Source: Arabidopsis thaliana
Taxonomy: Eukaryota; Streptophyta; Magnoliopsida; Brassicales; Brassicaceae
DNA: 64,000 bases
NCBI RefSeq assembly: GCF_000001735.4
Contig: NC_003070.9
Coordinates: forward strand, 4,402,001-4,466,000
Reading direction: 5' to 3'
A program made the translations under genes and the position numbers. Each line of letters begins with the position of its first letter. The stretch's first letter is position 1. The notes below the pieces were generated by a model. That model was not told the origin of the DNA. It saw nothing but the letters and a program-made list of their open reading frames with translations, and searched no databases. Shown here one piece after another: positions 61,983-64,000 of the stretch.

Positions 61983-63538
61983 ATGGCAATCATCCTCTGT
62001 TTCCTCATTCTCTTACCCCTTATCTTAATCTTCTTGAAAAAACTCAAACATTCGAAATGGAAGCTTCCTCCGGGGCCACCAAAGCTTCCGTTCATTGGAA
62101 ACTTACACCAACTCCAAGAACTACCTCCCAGGAATCTCAACCACAAGTACGGGCCAGTGATACTTCTCCGTTTCGGATTCGTCCCCTTGGTCGTGATCTC
62201 ATCTAAAGAAGCAGCAGAGGAAGTTCTCAAGATTCACGATCTTGAATGTTGTAGCCGACCAGAGACGGCCGGGACTAGAAAGATCTCTTACAACTTTAAA
62301 GACATCGGATTCGCGCCTTACGGTGAGGAATGGAAGGCCATGCGAAAGCTCTCGGTGGTCGAACTCTTCACCGCCAAAAAACATCAGTATTTTAGGTCTA
62401 TCAGAGAGGAAGAGAATGACTTGTTGGTCAAGAAACTAACAGAATTGGCTCTGACACGATCCCCGGTGAATTTGAAGAAGACCCTTTTCACTTTAGTCGG
62501 GAGTATTGTGTGTCGGATCGGATTCGGGTTTAATCTTCATGAGTGTGAGTTCATCGATGAAAATAGCATCTCCGACCTTGTTGACAAGTCTGAGATACTT
62601 GAGATGACTTCTATGTTCTCTGATTTCTTTCCAGGAGGAATCGGTAGATTCATCGATTGGATCTCCGGTCAAAACAAGCGATTCGATAATGTTTTCTCGG
62701 ACCTCGACACTTTCTTTCAAAACATTCTTGATTATCATCTTAAGCCTGGAAGAAAAGTAGCAGATAGCTCTGATATAATCGACGTGGTGATCAACATGAT
62801 AAAGAAGCAAGAGAAAGATGGAGACTCTTTCAAGCTCACAACGGATCATCTTAAAGGGATGATCTCGGTAATGTTTTTGGACCTTTATTAGTTGTGTAGA
62901 CTAATCTTCCCTTTTTTAATTAAATATTCACACAATTTTTGTTCTGTCAGGACATATTTCTAGCTGGAGTTAGCACAAGTGCCTCCACACTGATATGGGC
63001 GATAACAGAGTTAGTTAGGAACCGTAAAGTGATGAAGAAAGTGCAAGAAGAGATTAGGACAACACTCGGAGACAAGAAGGAGAGAATCACAGAGCAAGAT
63101 CTCACCAATCTCCATTACTTCAAGCTTGTGGTCAAAGAGATATTCAGATTACACCCAGCAGTTCCATTTTTGCTACCAAGAGAGACATTATCTCATGTCA
63201 AGATTCAAGGCTACGACATTCCCGCCAAAACCCAGATCATGATCAACGTCTATGCGATTGCTCGCGATCCAAAACTTTGGACAAACCCAGATGAGTTTAA
63301 CCCTGACAGGTTCCTAGACAGTTCCATAGATTACAAAGGACTAAATTTTGAACTGTTACCGTTTGGGTCTGGTAGGAGAATCTGTCCAGGAATGACGATG
63401 GGAATCACACTTGTTGAATTTGCTTTATTGAATTTGCTTTACTTCTTTGATTGGGGTTTGCCGGAGAAGGAAGAGGCGGACAAGATCATCACCGGCAATG
63501 GAGTTGCTGTTGGCCTAGTTCAAGTTCTTCTCCACTGA
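61983..63538 (+). CDS. CYP71B29: Cytochrome P450 CYP71B29
   Basis: Membrane-bound P450 monooxygenase, 490 aa from exons 61983-62867 and 62951-63538. The coding length and intron position are identical to CYP71B28. The anchor is [20 protein letters not shown], and the hinge is [15 protein letters not shown]. The K-helix is EIFRLHP, followed by FNPDRF and [10 protein letters not shown] with Cys440. The I-helix reads AGVSTS, with Ser303 in place of the acidic residue. Together with B28 it appears to be a recent tandem duplicate. The next expected gene in Arabidopsis, CYP71B7, would lie beyond the right edge. Substrate unknown. Confidence 0.96.
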
Positions 63539-64000
63539 AAATCTGATAGATGTTTCTTTTTTTGGTTTGCAACATTTTTTTAGTATTGGTTATATTGAAT
63601 GCTTGTGTTTTAACCTTGCTTTTTTCTTTAGAGACATTCTATTAATTAGTAACCCTAATTGACATGAGTAAAGGACCAAAAATGTTGTCATAGCTTAGAA
63701 ACTCTATAATCCAAACCAACCGAAAATTTTGAAATATACCCTAATTGACATGAGTAAAGGATAATTTGACAAATTTAAAATAGTAAACTTGCAGTTTGCA
63801 CTATTGAAATTAAAGATAATGTTGACAAATTCTTTATGAAGCCAAATCACATTATTGTATAACCACAAGTATAATGTATATATTTATATATAGTTGGTAA
63901 AAACATTCAAGTTCACAACCACATGGTCATTAATTACACTTGATAGGTAGAGAGTGAAGACTAATTCATTGTGTATGTATCCACTACACCAATTATTCAT
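63539..64000. other. CYP71B29 3' region
   Basis: AT-rich. CCCTAATTGACATGAGTAAA occurs at about 63653 and again at about 63739, a short direct repeat. No gene starts before the window ends. Confidence 0.5.

Noticed and set aside
1..64000. CRISPR arrays, operons, riboswitches, prophage or bacterial insertion sequences
   Set aside because: The window is plant nuclear DNA; no regularly spaced repeats or bacterial gene arrangement were seen.

Overview
The window is plant nuclear DNA: intron-rich genes, AT-rich spacers, a plant tRNA gene and plant-specific families. The gene order (importin-13-like karyopherin, NRT2.5, a MATE carrier, an L27a relic, PIRL3, DORNROESCHEN, a GT17 glycosyltransferase, a DUF707 protein, tRNA-Arg, eIF4B2, coilin, a PPR protein, a LEA_2 protein, PBE1, CYP71B27/B2/B28/B29) matches the upper arm of Arabidopsis thaliana chromosome 1, around At1g12930 to At1g13100. 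That assignment is recognition from memory, not a search. Spliced lengths worked out by hand agree with the known proteins (NRT2.5 502 aa, MATE 522, PIRL3 464, DRN 328, GT17 392, DUF707 401, eIF4B2 549, PPR 517, PBE1 274, CYP71B2 502, CYP71B28 and B29 490 each).

Layout. 1-3495: 5' part of a minus-strand karyopherin gene running off the left edge. 4006-9120: a complete but heavily decayed Ty1/copia LTR element on the minus strand, with 162-bp LTRs and an ATTAA target duplication. 9121-14404: a long gene-free stretch containing a 1.6-kb near-palindromic inverted repeat (11114-12717). 14405-23632: nitrate transporter, MATE carrier, broken ribosomal L27a gene and the LRR protein PIRL3. 23633-31972: two large spacers around the single-exon AP2/ERF gene DRN. 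31973-45278: GT17, DUF707, tRNA-Arg(ACG), eIF4B2 and coilin. 45279-52663: a compact promoter shared with the divergent PPR gene, then LEA_2 and PBE1. 53477-63538: a tandem cluster of four CYP71B cytochrome P450 genes in one orientation.

The genes are mostly unrelated neighbours, as is normal for a plant chromosome. The one functional cluster is the P450 array, which splits into two paralogue pairs (B27/B2 and B28/B29). B27 is broken in this sequence by two 7-bp indels, and a 24-codon relic of a further P450 lies between B2 and B28.

I found no convincing unknown multi-gene system. The most interesting items are the long inverted repeat, the copia element whose LTRs look far younger than its interior and whose 3' module is duplicated, the B27 indel pair, the loss of the I-helix acidic residue in B28/B29, and the L27a relic that keeps a ribosomal-type promoter.
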